Shown: in pieces, positions 8,053-27,269 of the stretch
How the letters are laid out: each line of letters starts with the position of its first letter
How positions within the stretch are numbered: the stretch's first letter is position 1
Assembly (NCBI RefSeq): GCF_000613185.1
Contig: NZ_CCBB010000001.1
Span: 1,116,001 to 1,180,000 of the forward strand
DNA from: Mycolicibacterium cosmeticum
GTDB taxonomy: Bacteria > Actinomycetota > Actinomycetes > Mycobacteriales > Mycobacteriaceae
Length of the DNA: 64,000 bases
Direction: 5' to 3'
Translations under genes and position numbers: made by a program
Notes under the pieces: model-generated
Told to the model about the DNA's origin: nothing
Databases searched by the model: none
Seen by the model: the letters and a program-made list of their open reading frames with translations, nothing else

Positions 8053-9363
8053 GTGCGCTATCTGCTGATGCCGGTGACGCTGTGCGTGCGTTATTTCCCG
8101 CAGTTGGTGGCGTGCTACCTGCTCGGCTACCTCGGCCGGATCGGCGCCATCGAGTGGGCGGCGTGGGCCGGGTACGACAACTACCTGTGGGCGTCGCTGA
8201 TCATGCCGCTGGCCGGCATGGCCCGGCTCGGGTCCTACGTCGCGATGTTCCTGGTGATCCGGCCGGGCATCCCGGTGCTGGCCGGTCTGCCGCGGCGCTC
8301 GGCACGCCAGATCGACATCTTCGCCACCATCATCGTGCCGTTCTTCGCGATCTACCTGGCCTGGCAGATGTTCCGGGAGGACTGGCTGACCTTCGTCTAC
8401 CGCGCCGGTGACTATCAACTCGACGAGGTGTTCACGTCCGACGCACCCACCGAGCTGGAACCGGACATGCTGCCGGTCAGCACGGTCACCGTCGTCGTCA
8501 TCGTCGTCGCCTTGGTGGCCCGGCTGGTCCTCGGCCGGCTCAAGGACCGTGCGCCGGCCTGGCTGCTGCCCATCCGGGTGTACCTGGACGCGCTGTGGGT
8601 GTTCCTGGTGCTGACGGTGTCGGCCAGTCACGGTCTGACGCTGCTGATCAATCCGTCTGCGTGGCTGTCCGAACGCCGGATCGTCGTGTGGTTCAACCAC
8701 ACTCGGGAAAGCGTCTTCTCGCATTTCGCGCCGCTGGAATCACTGTGGGACGGCGCGGTGTGGGCGGTCAAGACCGCGTTCGGCGGGGCCGCGGTCCCGC
8801 TGATCTGGCTTGCGGTGGCGTGCATCGTGTACGGCGCGACGGCGAAAACCGATTGGCAGGCCGCGGCGCGCCGGGTCGGCGGCGATCGGTTGGGCCGCTG
8901 GATCGACCGATCCCAGACCACCCGCACGCGGCTGAGCACCGGCTGGAAACGCATTCCGGGCAAGGTCCGCACCGAGGTGTACGACCAGCTGACCGGTCAG
9001 ATCGGCAAGTTCAAGCCGATCACCGACTCGGCGCACGTCATCGCGGCCGCGGGCGTACTCGCGCTGGCGCTGTACGTGCTGGGTTATCTGGGGTTGGCCT
9101 GGCTGGACATGTCGGGCAGCTTCTACCGCGCACAGCTGGGTTCGGGCTATCTGCTGCGCGGGATGGCCTGGTTGCTGGGGCCACACGACGTCACGTTCTG
9201 GTACGGCACCTGGGATGCGCTGGCGCTGGTGTCGCATTCGATCATCGAACCGTTGCGGATCTGCCTCATCGCGACCGCGCTGGCGTGGTGCCTGCAGCGC
9301 ACCCCGGCGTCGGCACCGGCTACAACCGCAGTCGAATCAGAATCGAGCCATCCGATTTCGTGA
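8053..9363 (+). CDS. Polytopic membrane protein, unknown function
   Basis: A 436-residue protein with about eight hydrophobic helices: residues roughly 5-30, 40-70, 80-100, 142-165, 175-200, 240-265, 330-355 and 395-415. A cytosolic arginine/lysine-rich segment lies between helices 6 and 7. No transporter or enzyme motif was recognised. GTG at 8053 is the start; an ATG 8 bases upstream is out of frame. It follows the ABC-F gene by 18 bases and may be co-transcribed. Its 3' end overlaps the convergent gene at 9320 by 44 bases. Because the three convergent genes also encode membrane-anchored proteins, they may work together, but that is only inferred from position. Confidence 0.75.
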   Translation: MRYLLMPVTLCVRYFPQLVACYLLGYLGRIGAIEWAAWAGYDNYLWASLIMPLAGMARLGSYVAMFLVIRPGIPVLAGLPRRSARQIDIFATIIVPFFAIYLAWQMFREDWLTFVYRAGDYQLDEVFTSDAPTELEPDMLPVSTVTVVVIVVALVARLVLGRLKDRAPAWLLPIRVYLDALWVFLVLTVSASHGLTLLINPSAWLSERRIVVWFNHTRESVFSHFAPLESLWDGAVWAVKTAFGGAAVPLIWLAVACIVYGATAKTDWQAAARRVGGDRLGRWIDRSQTTRTRLSTGWKRIPGKVRTEVYDQLTGQIGKFKPITDSAHVIAAAGVLALALYVLGYLGLAWLDMSGSFYRAQLGSGYLLRGMAWLLGPHDVTFWYGTWDALALVSHSIIEPLRICLIATALAWCLQRTPASAPATTAVESESSHPIS

Positions 9364-9784
9364 CGTCTACCGCGTCGGGTTCCGCGCTCGCCGGGATGAG
9401 GAAGCTCCACGGCATCGTCACCGCCGCACCGCAGGGCGGGCCGGCCGACGCCCGCCAGGACCGGTCGCCCTGGATCAGGTAGCCGGTGCAGCCGAAGCCG
9501 TCCGCCGGCGCTCCCGACCGTTCGACGACGACGTTCATCAGGACGGTGCCCTCGGGCAACGCCGCGCCGGACCCGGCCGCCCGCGTCGAGCGGCTGACGG
9601 TGCGGATCGACCAGGTCTGCCCGTCGACGTCGATCGACCGGTGGGGCGCGGCGATATGGGCGGGTTGCACGGTGCGCTCGTAGTTCCGCCACGCCGGTGC
9701 CACGGTGGTCACCACGATCACCGCGAGCGCCGCCGCGGCGACCGCGGTGCCGATGAGGTTGCGCTGCCAGAGCCGGACGGTCAT
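9320..9784 (-). CDS. Single-pass membrane-anchored protein, unknown
   Basis: A 154-residue protein with one N-terminal membrane helix (LIGTAVAAAALAVIVVTTVAP) and a predicted extracytoplasmic domain. Two cysteines occur in FGCTGYL and GPPCGAA and could form a disulphide. The ATG at 9784 overlaps the preceding stop as ATGA; the frame is open much further upstream but only in antisense to the neighbouring gene. It is the last of three coupled genes whose domains look alike (beta-rich, around 130 residues, containing VxVxRSG-like strands), possibly DUF4352-like. No function can be given. Its 3' end overlaps the convergent polytopic membrane gene by 44 bases. Confidence 0.7.
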   Translation of the reverse strand: MTVRLWQRNLIGTAVAAAALAVIVVTTVAPAWRNYERTVQPAHIAAPHRSIDVDGQTWSIRTVSRSTRAAGSGAALPEGTVLMNVVVERSGAPADGFGCTGYLIQGDRSWRASAGPPCGAAVTMPWSFLIPASAEPDAVDVTKSDGSILIRLRL

Positions 9785-10347
9785 GTGCCGACCTGCGTGG
9801 CGGGTCCGAAGTCGATGACGTCGGTGCGCCCTACCCGCGGATCGTCGAGCGGGATCGCGATGACCAGTCGGGAGTCCTGACGCCAGTCGTCCACCCAGAC
9901 CCGCAGGGTGATGGTCTGCGCGCCGGGCGCGACGAGTTCCGGCGGCACATCGAAGATCCACGAACTCCGCACGGCGATACCGGGACTCAGATTGCCGGTG
10001 AGGGCGGTGAAGCCGAGCCGGTTGGTCGGTACGTACGTGTTCGGGCCGACCAGCAGGTCGACGGTGGGCACATCGTCGGCCCGGGTGGTCATGGCCTCCC
10101 CGTCGATGGCGACCCAGGTGCCGAGGGCGTCGACGAGGGCGGGCCGGTACTGCTTCTTGAGGATCCGTGGGCCGATGCGTACACCGGTGACTTGGGCCGT
10201 GATCGCGTCGCCGGTGGCCCGCTGGCCCATGCCGGCATGTACGTCGAAGGAGCCGTACACCTGGTCGGGTGTGGGCAGGTTGTGCCACATCCACGCCGCC
10301 GCCGCGATCACCACGGTGCTGGCCAGCGCATACAGCGCCCGCCTCAC
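9781..10347 (-). CDS. Single-pass membrane-anchored protein, unknown
   Basis: A 188-residue protein with an N-terminal membrane helix (ALASTVVIAAAAWMW) and an extracytoplasmic domain rich in predicted beta strands. It includes SSWIFDVPPELVAPGAQTI and ITLRVWVDDWRQDSRLVIAI, which resemble the ligand-less DUF4352/TRP-1-like immunoglobulin-type domains of actinobacterial surface proteins. It is coupled at both ends by 4-base ATGA overlaps (9781-9784 and 10344-10347). Middle gene of the trio downstream of argH. Unknown function; membrane topology is the only confident statement. Confidence 0.72.
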   Translation of the reverse strand: MRRALYALASTVVIAAAAWMWHNLPTPDQVYGSFDVHAGMGQRATGDAITAQVTGVRIGPRILKKQYRPALVDALGTWVAIDGEAMTTRADDVPTVDLLVGPNTYVPTNRLGFTALTGNLSPGIAVRSSWIFDVPPELVAPGAQTITLRVWVDDWRQDSRLVIAIPLDDPRVGRTDVIDFGPATQVGT

Positions 10348-10961
10348 GGTCGGCCCCGCACGGGAACGGTCAACCGGGCATAGTCGTCACCGCGCACCCA
10401 CGCCTGACCGGCGGTGATATTCGCCTTGCGGACCTCCTTGTAGACCCGGACCGGCAACTGCGCCCCGACGGCGAGCGCGTCCTCGGGCAGCCGCCACAGC
10501 AGCACGATGTCGTCGGTGAGGCCGGGACCCAGCCGTCCGGCGATCGTTCCGTCGGCCAGCCGCATGGCGGCCAGCACCTGGGCGGCCAGCTGGTCGACCA
10601 GCCGGATCGGCTTGTCCACCACACCGGGCAACGTGCCGATATTGCGGGCGGTGACCACCAGGCCGAGGTAGCGGCTGCCCGGCTCCTGCCGGTAGAGCAC
10701 GCGCGGACCGGCGCGCACCTCGCTGACCAGGGTGGCCCGGTGCACGGTCAGCTCGAACTCACCGGTGTCGAACGCCTCGCCGGGCGCGATATCGGTGATG
10801 TGGTCGTTGACGGTGTCCAGGCCCCCGAAGGCCGCGGTGCCGGCAAGCACGGCCACCAACGCCACCCGGCGCCACTCCTTGAGACCCCATCCCGAGACCC
10901 AGCGCCAAAGACGCTGCCGGACACCCACGGTCGGTGTGGCGGCGCTCCCCCCGGGCTCCAT
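10344..10961 (-). CDS. Single-pass membrane-anchored protein, unknown
   Basis: A 205-residue protein with a short cytosolic arm (about 30 residues), one membrane helix (VALVAVLAGTAAFGGL) and an extracytoplasmic domain containing GEFELTVHRATLVSEVR and YLGLVVTARNIG, a pattern similar to DUF4352 immunoglobulin-like domains. It begins 15 bases after the argH stop on the same strand, so it is probably read through from the arginine operon unless it has its own promoter inside argH. First of three coupled genes. No link to arginine biosynthesis is evident from the sequence. Confidence 0.72.
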   Translation of the reverse strand: MEPGGSAATPTVGVRQRLWRWVSGWGLKEWRRVALVAVLAGTAAFGGLDTVNDHITDIAPGEAFDTGEFELTVHRATLVSEVRAGPRVLYRQEPGSRYLGLVVTARNIGTLPGVVDKPIRLVDQLAAQVLAAMRLADGTIAGRLGPGLTDDIVLLWRLPEDALAVGAQLPVRVYKEVRKANITAGQAWVRGDDYARLTVPVRGRP

Positions 10962-10976
10962 GGCTGCCGATAGTAC

Positions 10977-13674
<2,698 letters not shown>

Positions 13675-13703
13675 TCGTTGATCTCCCTTATTTCTCTGTA
13701 CTG

Positions 13704-14180
13704 CTATTTCAAGTTCTCGAACATGGTCGCGAGCTCGGCGCCGGTCATCGGCTCGCGCGCTATCACGAAGATGGTGTCATCACCGGCGACCGTTCCCACC
13801 ACCTGGGGCAACGATGCCCGGTCGATGGCGCTGGCCAGGTAGTGCGCCGCCCCCGGCGGGGTACGCAGCACGGCCAGGTTGGCGCTGGCGTCGGTGGACA
13901 CCAGCAGCTCACCCAGCAGCTTGGTCACCCGTTCGGTGCCGCCGGACACCCCGCGCACCGGGCTGCCGTCCTCGGGCACCACGTACACGCCCACCCCGCC
14001 GTCGGCGCCGCGGAGTTTCACCGCACCGAGCTCCTCCAGGTCACGCGACAGCGTCGCCTGGGTGACCTCGATTCCCTCCTCGGCGAGCATCGCGGCCAGC
14101 TCGCTCTGACTGCTCACCGCGTTCGCGGACAACAGCGCGACGATGCGGGCCTGGCGTCCGACCCGGGTCGGGGTGCTCAT
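13704..14180 (-). CDS. argR: Arginine repressor
   Basis: A 158-residue hexameric regulator. The N-terminal winged helix (about 5-75) includes [20 protein letters not shown] and [16 protein letters not shown], the ArgR DNA-recognition region. The C-terminal domain binds arginine, with the GDDTIFVI segment close to the known GTIAGDDT motif. With arginine bound it should repress the operon through the ARG box at 19388-19415. It lies 3 bases downstream of argF, so it is autoregulated as part of the operon it controls. Confidence 0.96.
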   Translation of the reverse strand: MSTPTRVGRQARIVALLSANAVSSQSELAAMLAEEGIEVTQATLSRDLEELGAVKLRGADGGVGVYVVPEDGSPVRGVSGGTERVTKLLGELLVSTDASANLAVLRTPPGAAHYLASAIDRASLPQVVGTVAGDDTIFVIAREPMTGAELATMFENLK

Positions 14181-14183
14181 GGG

Positions 14184-16260
<2,077 letters not shown>

Positions 16261-16264
<4 letters not shown>

Positions 16265-17135
16265 GAGGGTTTCACCACCTTGGTTCCGGTGCCTTCGTCG
16301 GTGAGAAGTTCGACGAGGACACAATGTTCGACGCGGCCGTCGATGACGTGTGCGCTGGGGACCCCGTTGTTCACCGCCCGCAAGCACGCCTCGATCTTGG
16401 GCACCATGCCCGATTCGAGTTTCGGCAGCAGCTGGGTCAGTGCGGCGGTGTCGATTTCGCTGACCAGCGACGCGCGGTCCGGCCAGTCGGTGTAGAGGCC
16501 TTCGACATCGGTGAGCATCAGCAGCTTCTCGGCGCCGAGCGCCTCGGCCACGGCTGCCGCCGCGGTGTCGGCGTTGATGTTGTGCACCACGCCGTCCTTG
16601 TCGGGGGCGATGGTGGAGATCACCGGAATCCGGCCGGCGGCAATGAGATCCAGCACCGCCGCGGTGTTGACATGCTCGACGTCACCGACCAGACCGATAT
16701 CGGTGGGCACGCCGTCCACCAGGACGCTGCGCCGCACCGCGGTGAACAGGCGGGCGTCCTCACCGGTGATGCCCACCGCGTACGGACCGTGGGCGTTGAT
16801 CAGGCCGACCAGTTCGCGACCCACCTGGCCGAACAGCACCATCCGCGCCACGTCGAGCACTTCTGGGGTGGTGACCCGGAATCCGCCCTTGAACTCACCG
16901 TCGATGCCGAGTTTCTTGAGCATGGCGCTGATCTGCGGGCCGCCGCCGTGCACCACGACCGGGTGCACACCACAGTTGCGCAGGAACACCATGTCGGCGG
17001 CGAACGCGGCCTTGAGGGTGTCGTCGGTCATGGCGTTGCCGCCGTACTTGACGACGACGATCTTGCCGTTGAGCTGTTTGAGCCACGGCAGCGCCGCCGC
17101 GAAAACCCCTGCGGCGGTCACCGGCGCCTCGCGCG

Positions 17136-17139
<4 letters not shown>
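16261..17139 (-). CDS. argB: Acetylglutamate kinase
   Basis: A 292-residue amino-acid kinase that phosphorylates N-acetylglutamate. It has the substrate loop KYGGNAM (about 28-34), the HGGGPQI motif (about 65-71) and the ATP-side TDVEGLY segment. The N-terminal extension before [10 protein letters not shown] is the helix that, in arginine-sensitive hexameric members, mediates feedback inhibition. The GTG start overlaps the argJ stop. This is normally the allosteric control point of the linear/cyclic arginine pathway. Confidence 0.97.
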
Positions 17140-19415
<2,276 letters not shown>

Positions 19416-19472
19416 CTCATTAAATCGGCTCGCGCCGACATCGACGTTTGGCCCGGTTCCACTCGCACTTTT

Positions 19473-19496
19473 CCGCCCATTTGCGCAATTGGGCGG
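19473..19496 (-). terminator. Hairpin downstream of pheT
   Basis: Arms CCGCCCA (19473-19479) and TGGGCGG (19490-19496) flank an inner TTGCGCAA self-complementary core. It begins 7 bases past the pheT stop, and no U-run follows on the minus strand. Best read as an I-shaped mycobacterial terminator separating pheST from the arg operon. Confidence 0.55.
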
Positions 19497-19503
19497 GGAG
19501 GAG

Positions 19504-21989
19504 TCAGGCGCGTTGGGTGGCGCCGAGTTGGGCCGCCGCGGCGGCCACGGCGGCGTCGCGGGCGGCGCTGGCCTCGTCCTCGGTCAGCGTGCGGTCGGCG
19601 GCGCGGAACCGCAGCGCCAACGTCAGGGACTTGCGCCCCTCCCCGATCTGCGGACCGGTGTAGACGTCGAACAGCCGGACATCCTCCAGCAGCTCACCGG
19701 CCCCGGCCCGGACCACGTCGATGACCGATTGGGCCGCGACATCGTCGGCGACGATGAGGCTGACGTCCTGGAACACCGCCGGGAACGGCGACACCGACGG
19801 GGCGGGCAGCCGTTCCACGATCGGAATGGCGTCCAGGTCCAACTCCACCGCGCAGGTGCCCTTGGGCAGGCCGGCGCGCTCGACGACGGCCGGGTGCAGC
19901 TGCCCGGCGAAACCGACGGACACCTCTCCGGCGAACACTTCGGCGCAGCGGCCCGGATGCCACGGCAATTCCTGGGCGGCGCGCAGGGTGAGGTCCACCC
20001 CGACGGCCCGGCCGATCACCCGCACCGCCTCGAAGGCGTCGGCCGCCTCGACCTTGCGGCCCGGCCCCCACGGGCCGGCCGGCTCGCGCAGCCCGGTGAG
20101 CACCACGCCGACATGTTCGGGCTGACGCGGCAACGAGGCGTCCAGCGCGGCGATCTCGTCGTCGGTAGGCCGCCGGTCGGTCGGGATGCGGTCCACCGCA
20201 CGGGTCTGCGGCGTCGGCAGCACCACCTCGGCGATGGCGAACAGCGCGGCGTCCACCGCACCGCGGGAGACGTTGCGCACCAACGCTTCCAGCAGACCCG
20301 GAAGAAGCGTCGTCGCCAGCTCGGGCCGGTCGGCCTCCAGCGGGTTGAGCACCTTGGTGGTGTTCCGGCGCGGATCATCGGGGTCCAGACCCCAGCTGTC
20401 GAACACCCCGGCGGGCAGGAACGGCGTCGGCAGCACCTCCACGAAACCGGTCAGGGCGAGTGACTTGCCCACCGCGCGCCGGCGTTTCTGGATCGGGGTC
20501 AGCCCGCGCCCGGCCGGGGCGTGCGGCAGCACCGACGGGATGAGGTCCAGCCCTTCCAGGCGCAGCACCTCCTCCACCAGGTCAGCGGGTTCCCGCAGAT
20601 CGGGGCGCCAGCTCGGCGGCACCGCGGTCACCACACCGTCGGCCACCGACACCTGCGCGCCGATCTGGCGCAGCCGCTTCGGCGTCACACCCTCGGCGTA
20701 GGTCACGCCTGCGGTGCGGTCGGGCAGATCCACCGGCATGCTCACCGGCGGGTGCGACCAGTCCGCGCGCGGCGGGTCACCGCGCCAATCGGTCAGCGTG
20801 GGTTCGACTGTGCCACCGGCGATCTCGGCCAGCAGGCTGGCGCAGCGGTCCAGGGCCGCGACCGAGATGGCCGGGTCCACGGTGCGCTCGTAACGACGGC
20901 CGGCCTCGCTGGTCAGGTGCAGGCGGCGCTGGGTGCGCGACACCGCGGCCGGATCCCACACCGCGGCCTCCAGCAGCACATCGGTGGTGGTGTCGCGCAC
21001 CTCGGTGGTGCCGGCGCCCATCACACCGCCGATGGCCGCGGTGGCCACGTCGTCGACGATCAGCACGTCACCGGCGTTGAGGGTGCGGGTGACGTCGTCG
21101 AGCGTCACCACCTTCTCGCCCTGCTCGGCGAAACGCACGGTGAACCCGCCGGTGATCAGCGACCGGTCGTGGGCGTGCATCGGATGCCCGATCTCGAGCA
21201 TCACGTAGTTGGTGACGTCCACCGCGGGCGAGATGGCCCGGATCCCGGACAGCAGCAGCCGGCGTTGCAACCACCACGGCGACACCGCGGCCGGGTCGAT
21301 GCCGGTGACGGGCCGCAGCCCGAACCGCTGCACCCCGGTGCCGGGCTGGATGGTCAGCGGCCAGGCCTCACCCTGCGCCGGCAACGCAGGGACGTCGGCG
21401 GGGTCGACGAAGTCGAGGTCCAGCGCGCAGGCGATATCGCGGGCCATGCCGCGAATGGACAAGCAGTAACCGCGGTCCGGGGTGATCGCGAGGTTGAACA
21501 CCACGTCGTCGAGCCCCAGCACCTCGATGCCCGAGTCCCCCGGTTCGGCGGTGCCCGGCGGCAGCACGATGATGCCGGACTGGTCGGCGCCCAAGTTCAG
21601 CTCGGCGGCCGAGCAGATCATGCCGTCGGAGGTGCGGCCATAGGTCTTACGCTTGGCGATGGTGAAGTCACCCGGAAGCGTTGTACCCGGCAACGCCACC
21701 GCCACCAGGTCACCGACGACGAAATTGCGTGCCCCGCAAACGATGTCGCGGGGTTCGCTTTCACCCACGTCGACCTTGCAGGCCCGGATCGGCTTCTTGA
21801 ACTCGGTGAGCTCTTCGATGTCGACGACCCGGCCCACGGTGAGCGGACCGGTGACCGGACCGACCGGCAGGATCTCCTCGACCTCGTGGCCGATGCGGAT
21901 CAGCGTCTGCTCCAGCTCGTCGACACCCAGATCCCAGCCCGGCGCGCCGGCCCGGATCACGTCGCGGAGCCAGCTGTACGGAATACGCA

Positions 21990-21990
<1 letters not shown>
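19504..21990 (-). CDS. pheT: Phenylalanine-tRNA ligase beta subunit
   Basis: An 828-residue subunit. In order: the EMAP-like tRNA-binding domain (about 40-160), the B3/B4 editing domain that hydrolyses Tyr-tRNAPhe, the B5 domain around 400-480, the catalytic-like core, and the C-terminal anticodon-binding FDX-ACB domain ([14 protein letters not shown] to the end). It pairs with PheS as an (alpha-beta)2 enzyme. Its ATG shares one base with the pheS stop (TGATG), a typical coupled arrangement that balances subunits. Confidence 0.97.
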
Positions 21991-24727
<2,737 letters not shown>

Positions 24728-24733
24728 GACGCC

Positions 24734-24762
24734 ACGATAGGTGGCACCACCGGTAGCGGCAA
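24734..24762 (-). promoter_or_regulatory. Leaderless promoter of the cyclase-pheST operon
   Basis: On the minus strand, TTGCCG (24762-24757) is followed after 17 bases by TATCGT (24739-24734), and the GTG start begins 6 bases further on at 24727. Spacing is ideal for a transcript starting at the initiation codon. Confidence 0.6.
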
Positions 24763-24858
24763 TCAGGTCGCGACACGACCTTGCTCACACAGCGAAATCG
24801 GCAGGTCACGGCCATGCGGCGGCCGGATCGCCGGTCTGTCACGGCGCCGCCGCGGTTA

Positions 24859-24887
24859 TGGACAACGTACGTTGTCAAGAATAGGCT
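24859..24887 (+). promoter_or_regulatory. Promoter with embedded perfect palindrome
   Basis: TGGACA (24859-24864, five of six to TTGACA) and TAGGCT (24882-24887) are separated by 17 bases. The perfect 16-base palindrome GACAACGTACGTTGTC (24861-24876) starts in the -35 and fills the spacer, so a dimeric repressor bound there would block RNA polymerase. It controls the DUF2236 and acyl-CoA dehydrogenase genes. The palindrome has the form of a TetR-family operator, but no regulator gene lies next to it. Confidence 0.7.
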
Positions 24888-24922
24888 GGCCGGACAACCG
24901 TGGTTTCGTCAGCGAGGACGCC

Positions 24923-25978
24923 ATGACAACAGCACACTCCCGCGCCGGTACCGATGCGCAGCCAGGCATCCCGCTCGGCCCCGACTCGCTCACCTGGAAG
25001 TACTTCGGCGATCTGCGGACGGGTTTGCTCGGGGTGTGGATCGGCTCGATCCAGAACATGTACCCGCAACTCGGTGCCGCCGTGGAGGAGCACTCGATCC
25101 TGCTGCGCGAGCCTCTGCAGCGGGTGGCCCGATCGGTGTACCCGATCATGGGCGTGGTGTACGACGGTGACCGCGCCGCCGAGACCGGTGAGCAGATCAA
25201 GGGTTTCCACCACGACATCAAGGGCGTCGACGGTGCCGGCCGCCGCTACCACGCGCTCAACCCGGAGACCTTCTACTGGGCGCACGCCACCTTCTTCATG
25301 CTCATCATCAAGACCGCGGAGTACTTCTGCGGCGGGCTGACCGAGGCCGAGAAACGGCAACTGTTCGACGAGCACGTGCAGTGGTACCGGATGTACGGGA
25401 TGAGCATGCGGCCGGTCCCGGCCTCCTGGGAGGACTTCTGCGAGTACTGGGATCACAAGTGCCGGGAGGAACTCGAGATCAACCGGGCCACCATGGACAT
25501 CTTCACCATCCGGATTCCCAAACCGTGGTTCGTGCTGATGCCGACCCCGATCTGGGATCAGTTGTTCAAGCCGATGGTCGGGGCGCAGCGCTGGGTGGCC
25601 GCCGGGCTGTTCGATCCCGCGCTGCGGGAGAAGGCCGGGATGCGCTGGACCCCGGGCGACGAGGTGGTGCTGCGGCTGCTGGGCAAGATGGTCGAGTTGG
25701 CCTTCCTCGCGGTGCCCGAGGAGATCCGGCTGCATCCCCGCGCGGTGGCCGCCTATCGGCGCGCCGCGGGCAAGCTGCCCGAGGATGCCCCGCTGGTGGA
25801 GGCGCCGGCCTTCATGGCACCGCCCAAGGACCGCCGCGGGCTGCCCATGCACTACCAGCCGCCGCACAAGACGCTGCTGGATCGCGCAGGGTCACTGGTG
25901 CACACCACCTTCTCGCTGGCCGGACTGGGCCGGCGCCCGTCGCCCAGAAGGCCGGCGACCAAACGAAAGGCAGCCTGA
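24923..25978 (+). CDS. DUF2236 protein, MpaB/latex-clearing-like oxygenase family (Rv1645c-like)
   Basis: A 351-residue protein of the ER-bound-oxygenase/MpaB/Lcp family (DUF2236), whose studied members are haem b proteins. Family landmarks seen are RVARSVYPIMGVVYDGD, KGFHHDIKG and YHALNPETFYWAHATFF with its histidines, then the ELAFLAVPEEIR helix and a basic C-terminal tail. The ATG at 24923 has GAGGA upstream; longer frames run into the promoter. It is 4 bases ahead of the acyl-CoA dehydrogenase gene, suggesting a shared oxidative lipid function. Substrate unknown. Confidence 0.8.
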   Translation: MTTAHSRAGTDAQPGIPLGPDSLTWKYFGDLRTGLLGVWIGSIQNMYPQLGAAVEEHSILLREPLQRVARSVYPIMGVVYDGDRAAETGEQIKGFHHDIKGVDGAGRRYHALNPETFYWAHATFFMLIIKTAEYFCGGLTEAEKRQLFDEHVQWYRMYGMSMRPVPASWEDFCEYWDHKCREELEINRATMDIFTIRIPKPWFVLMPTPIWDQLFKPMVGAQRWVAAGLFDPALREKAGMRWTPGDEVVLRLLGKMVELAFLAVPEEIRLHPRAVAAYRRAAGKLPEDAPLVEAPAFMAPPKDRRGLPMHYQPPHKTLLDRAGSLVHTTFSLAGLGRRPSPRRPATKRKAA

Positions 25979-25982
25979 CACG

Positions 25983-27227
25983 ATGCTGGACTGGTCCGAC
26001 GTCGACATCGCCGTGCGCGATGCGGTGCGCGAGTTCATCGACAAGGAGATCCGGCCGAATATCGACGCCCTCGAAGACGGCGATATGGAGCCCTACCCGA
26101 TCGTCCGGAAGCTGTTCGCCACCTTCGGTATCGACACGATGGCCCGGGAAGCGTTGGAGCGCAGGCTGTCCCGGCTGCGCACCGGGGAAACCGCCAAGGC
26201 CGGGAAGTCGTCGGGCAGCATGTTCGGCGGCGGACCCGACCAGGCCGGCATGGGTTTCGTCTTGATCAGCGAATTGTGCCGGGTATCCATGGGTTTGGTG
26301 ACGGGCATGGGTGTCAGCCTCGGTTTGACCGTGCCCACCATCCAGAGCCGCGGCACCCTGGCACAGCAGGAGCGCTGGCTGCCCGGGTTGGTGACCTACG
26401 AGAAGATCGGCGCCTGGGCCATCACCGAACCCGATTCCGGGTCGGACGCGTTCGGTGGGATGAAGTCCTACGTCGTGCGCGACGGTGACGACTACATCCT
26501 CAACGGGCAGAAGACGTTCATCACCAACGGGCCCGATGCCGACGTCGTGGTGGTCTACGCCAAGCTGGACGAGGGCGATCAGACCGACAAGCGTGACCGC
26601 AAGGTACTGACCTTCGTGCTGGATCGCGGGATGGAGGGCTTCGTACAGTCGAAACCCTTCCGCAAGATGGGGATCCACTCGTCGCGCACGGGCGAGCTGT
26701 TCTTCAACAACGTGCGGTTAGGCCGCGACCGCCTGTTGGGCGAGACCGAGTACAACAGCTCCGGGGACGGCCGGGACAGCGCACGCTCCAGCTTCTCCGC
26801 CGAGCGCATCGGCGTCGCCGCGATGGCCCTGGGCATCATCGAGGAGTGCCTGCGGCTGTCGGTGGACTACGCCAAGAACCGGGTGCTGTGGGGTAAGGAG
26901 ATCGCCCAGTTCCAGTTGATCCAGCTCAAGCTGGCAAGCATGGAGGTGGCGCGGATGAACGTGCGCAACATGCTGTTCCGGGTGATCGAGTCGGCCAAGG
27001 AGGGGGTGCCGATCTCGCTGGCGGAGGCCTCGGCGATCAAGTGGTACTGCTCGCAGGCGGCCACCGATGTGGCGATGGAAGCGGTGCAGCTCTTCGGCGG
27101 CAACGGCTACATGACCGAGTACCGGGTCGAACAGCTGGCGCGCGACGCGAAGTCACTGATGATCTACGCCGGCAGCAACGAGGTGCAGATCACGCACGTG
27201 GCCAAGGGGTTGTTGCGGGACGCGTGA
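25983..27227 (+). CDS. Acyl-CoA dehydrogenase
   Basis: A 414-residue flavoenzyme that introduces a 2,3 double bond into an acyl-CoA. FAD/substrate signatures AWAITEPDSGSDA, LNGQKTFITNG and the C-terminal QLFGGNGYMTEYRVEQLARDAK are clear. The usual catalytic glutamate in IYEGT is alanine here (IYAGSNEVQ). The SAERIGVAAMALG segment has a glutamate where isovaleryl-CoA dehydrogenase carries its base, so activity on a branched or otherwise unusual acyl-CoA is plausible. Start ATG at 25983 follows the DUF2236 stop by 4 bases. Expected partner is an ETF. Confidence 0.92.
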   Translation: MLDWSDVDIAVRDAVREFIDKEIRPNIDALEDGDMEPYPIVRKLFATFGIDTMAREALERRLSRLRTGETAKAGKSSGSMFGGGPDQAGMGFVLISELCRVSMGLVTGMGVSLGLTVPTIQSRGTLAQQERWLPGLVTYEKIGAWAITEPDSGSDAFGGMKSYVVRDGDDYILNGQKTFITNGPDADVVVVYAKLDEGDQTDKRDRKVLTFVLDRGMEGFVQSKPFRKMGIHSSRTGELFFNNVRLGRDRLLGETEYNSSGDGRDSARSSFSAERIGVAAMALGIIEECLRLSVDYAKNRVLWGKEIAQFQLIQLKLASMEVARMNVRNMLFRVIESAKEGVPISLAEASAIKWYCSQAATDVAMEAVQLFGGNGYMTEYRVEQLARDAKSLMIYAGSNEVQITHVAKGLLRDA

Positions 27228-27237
27228 AATTCACGCG
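27221..27237 (+). terminator. Palindrome over the dehydrogenase stop codon
   Basis: CGCGTGAA (27221-27228) and TTCACGCG (27230-27237) are perfect arms around a single A and include the TGA at 27225-27227. As RNA it gives a six-base-pair stem with a five-base loop and no U-run, so terminator function is weak guesswork. Confidence 0.35.
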
Positions 27238-27269
27238 ACCGGGGTCGGTAAGGCGTGTGAAAATCCGCT

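Noticed and set aside
6127..8724. 865-codon minus-strand open frame
   Set aside because: Antisense to the ABC-F and membrane genes, whose cassettes and helices are clear. No domain in the shadow.
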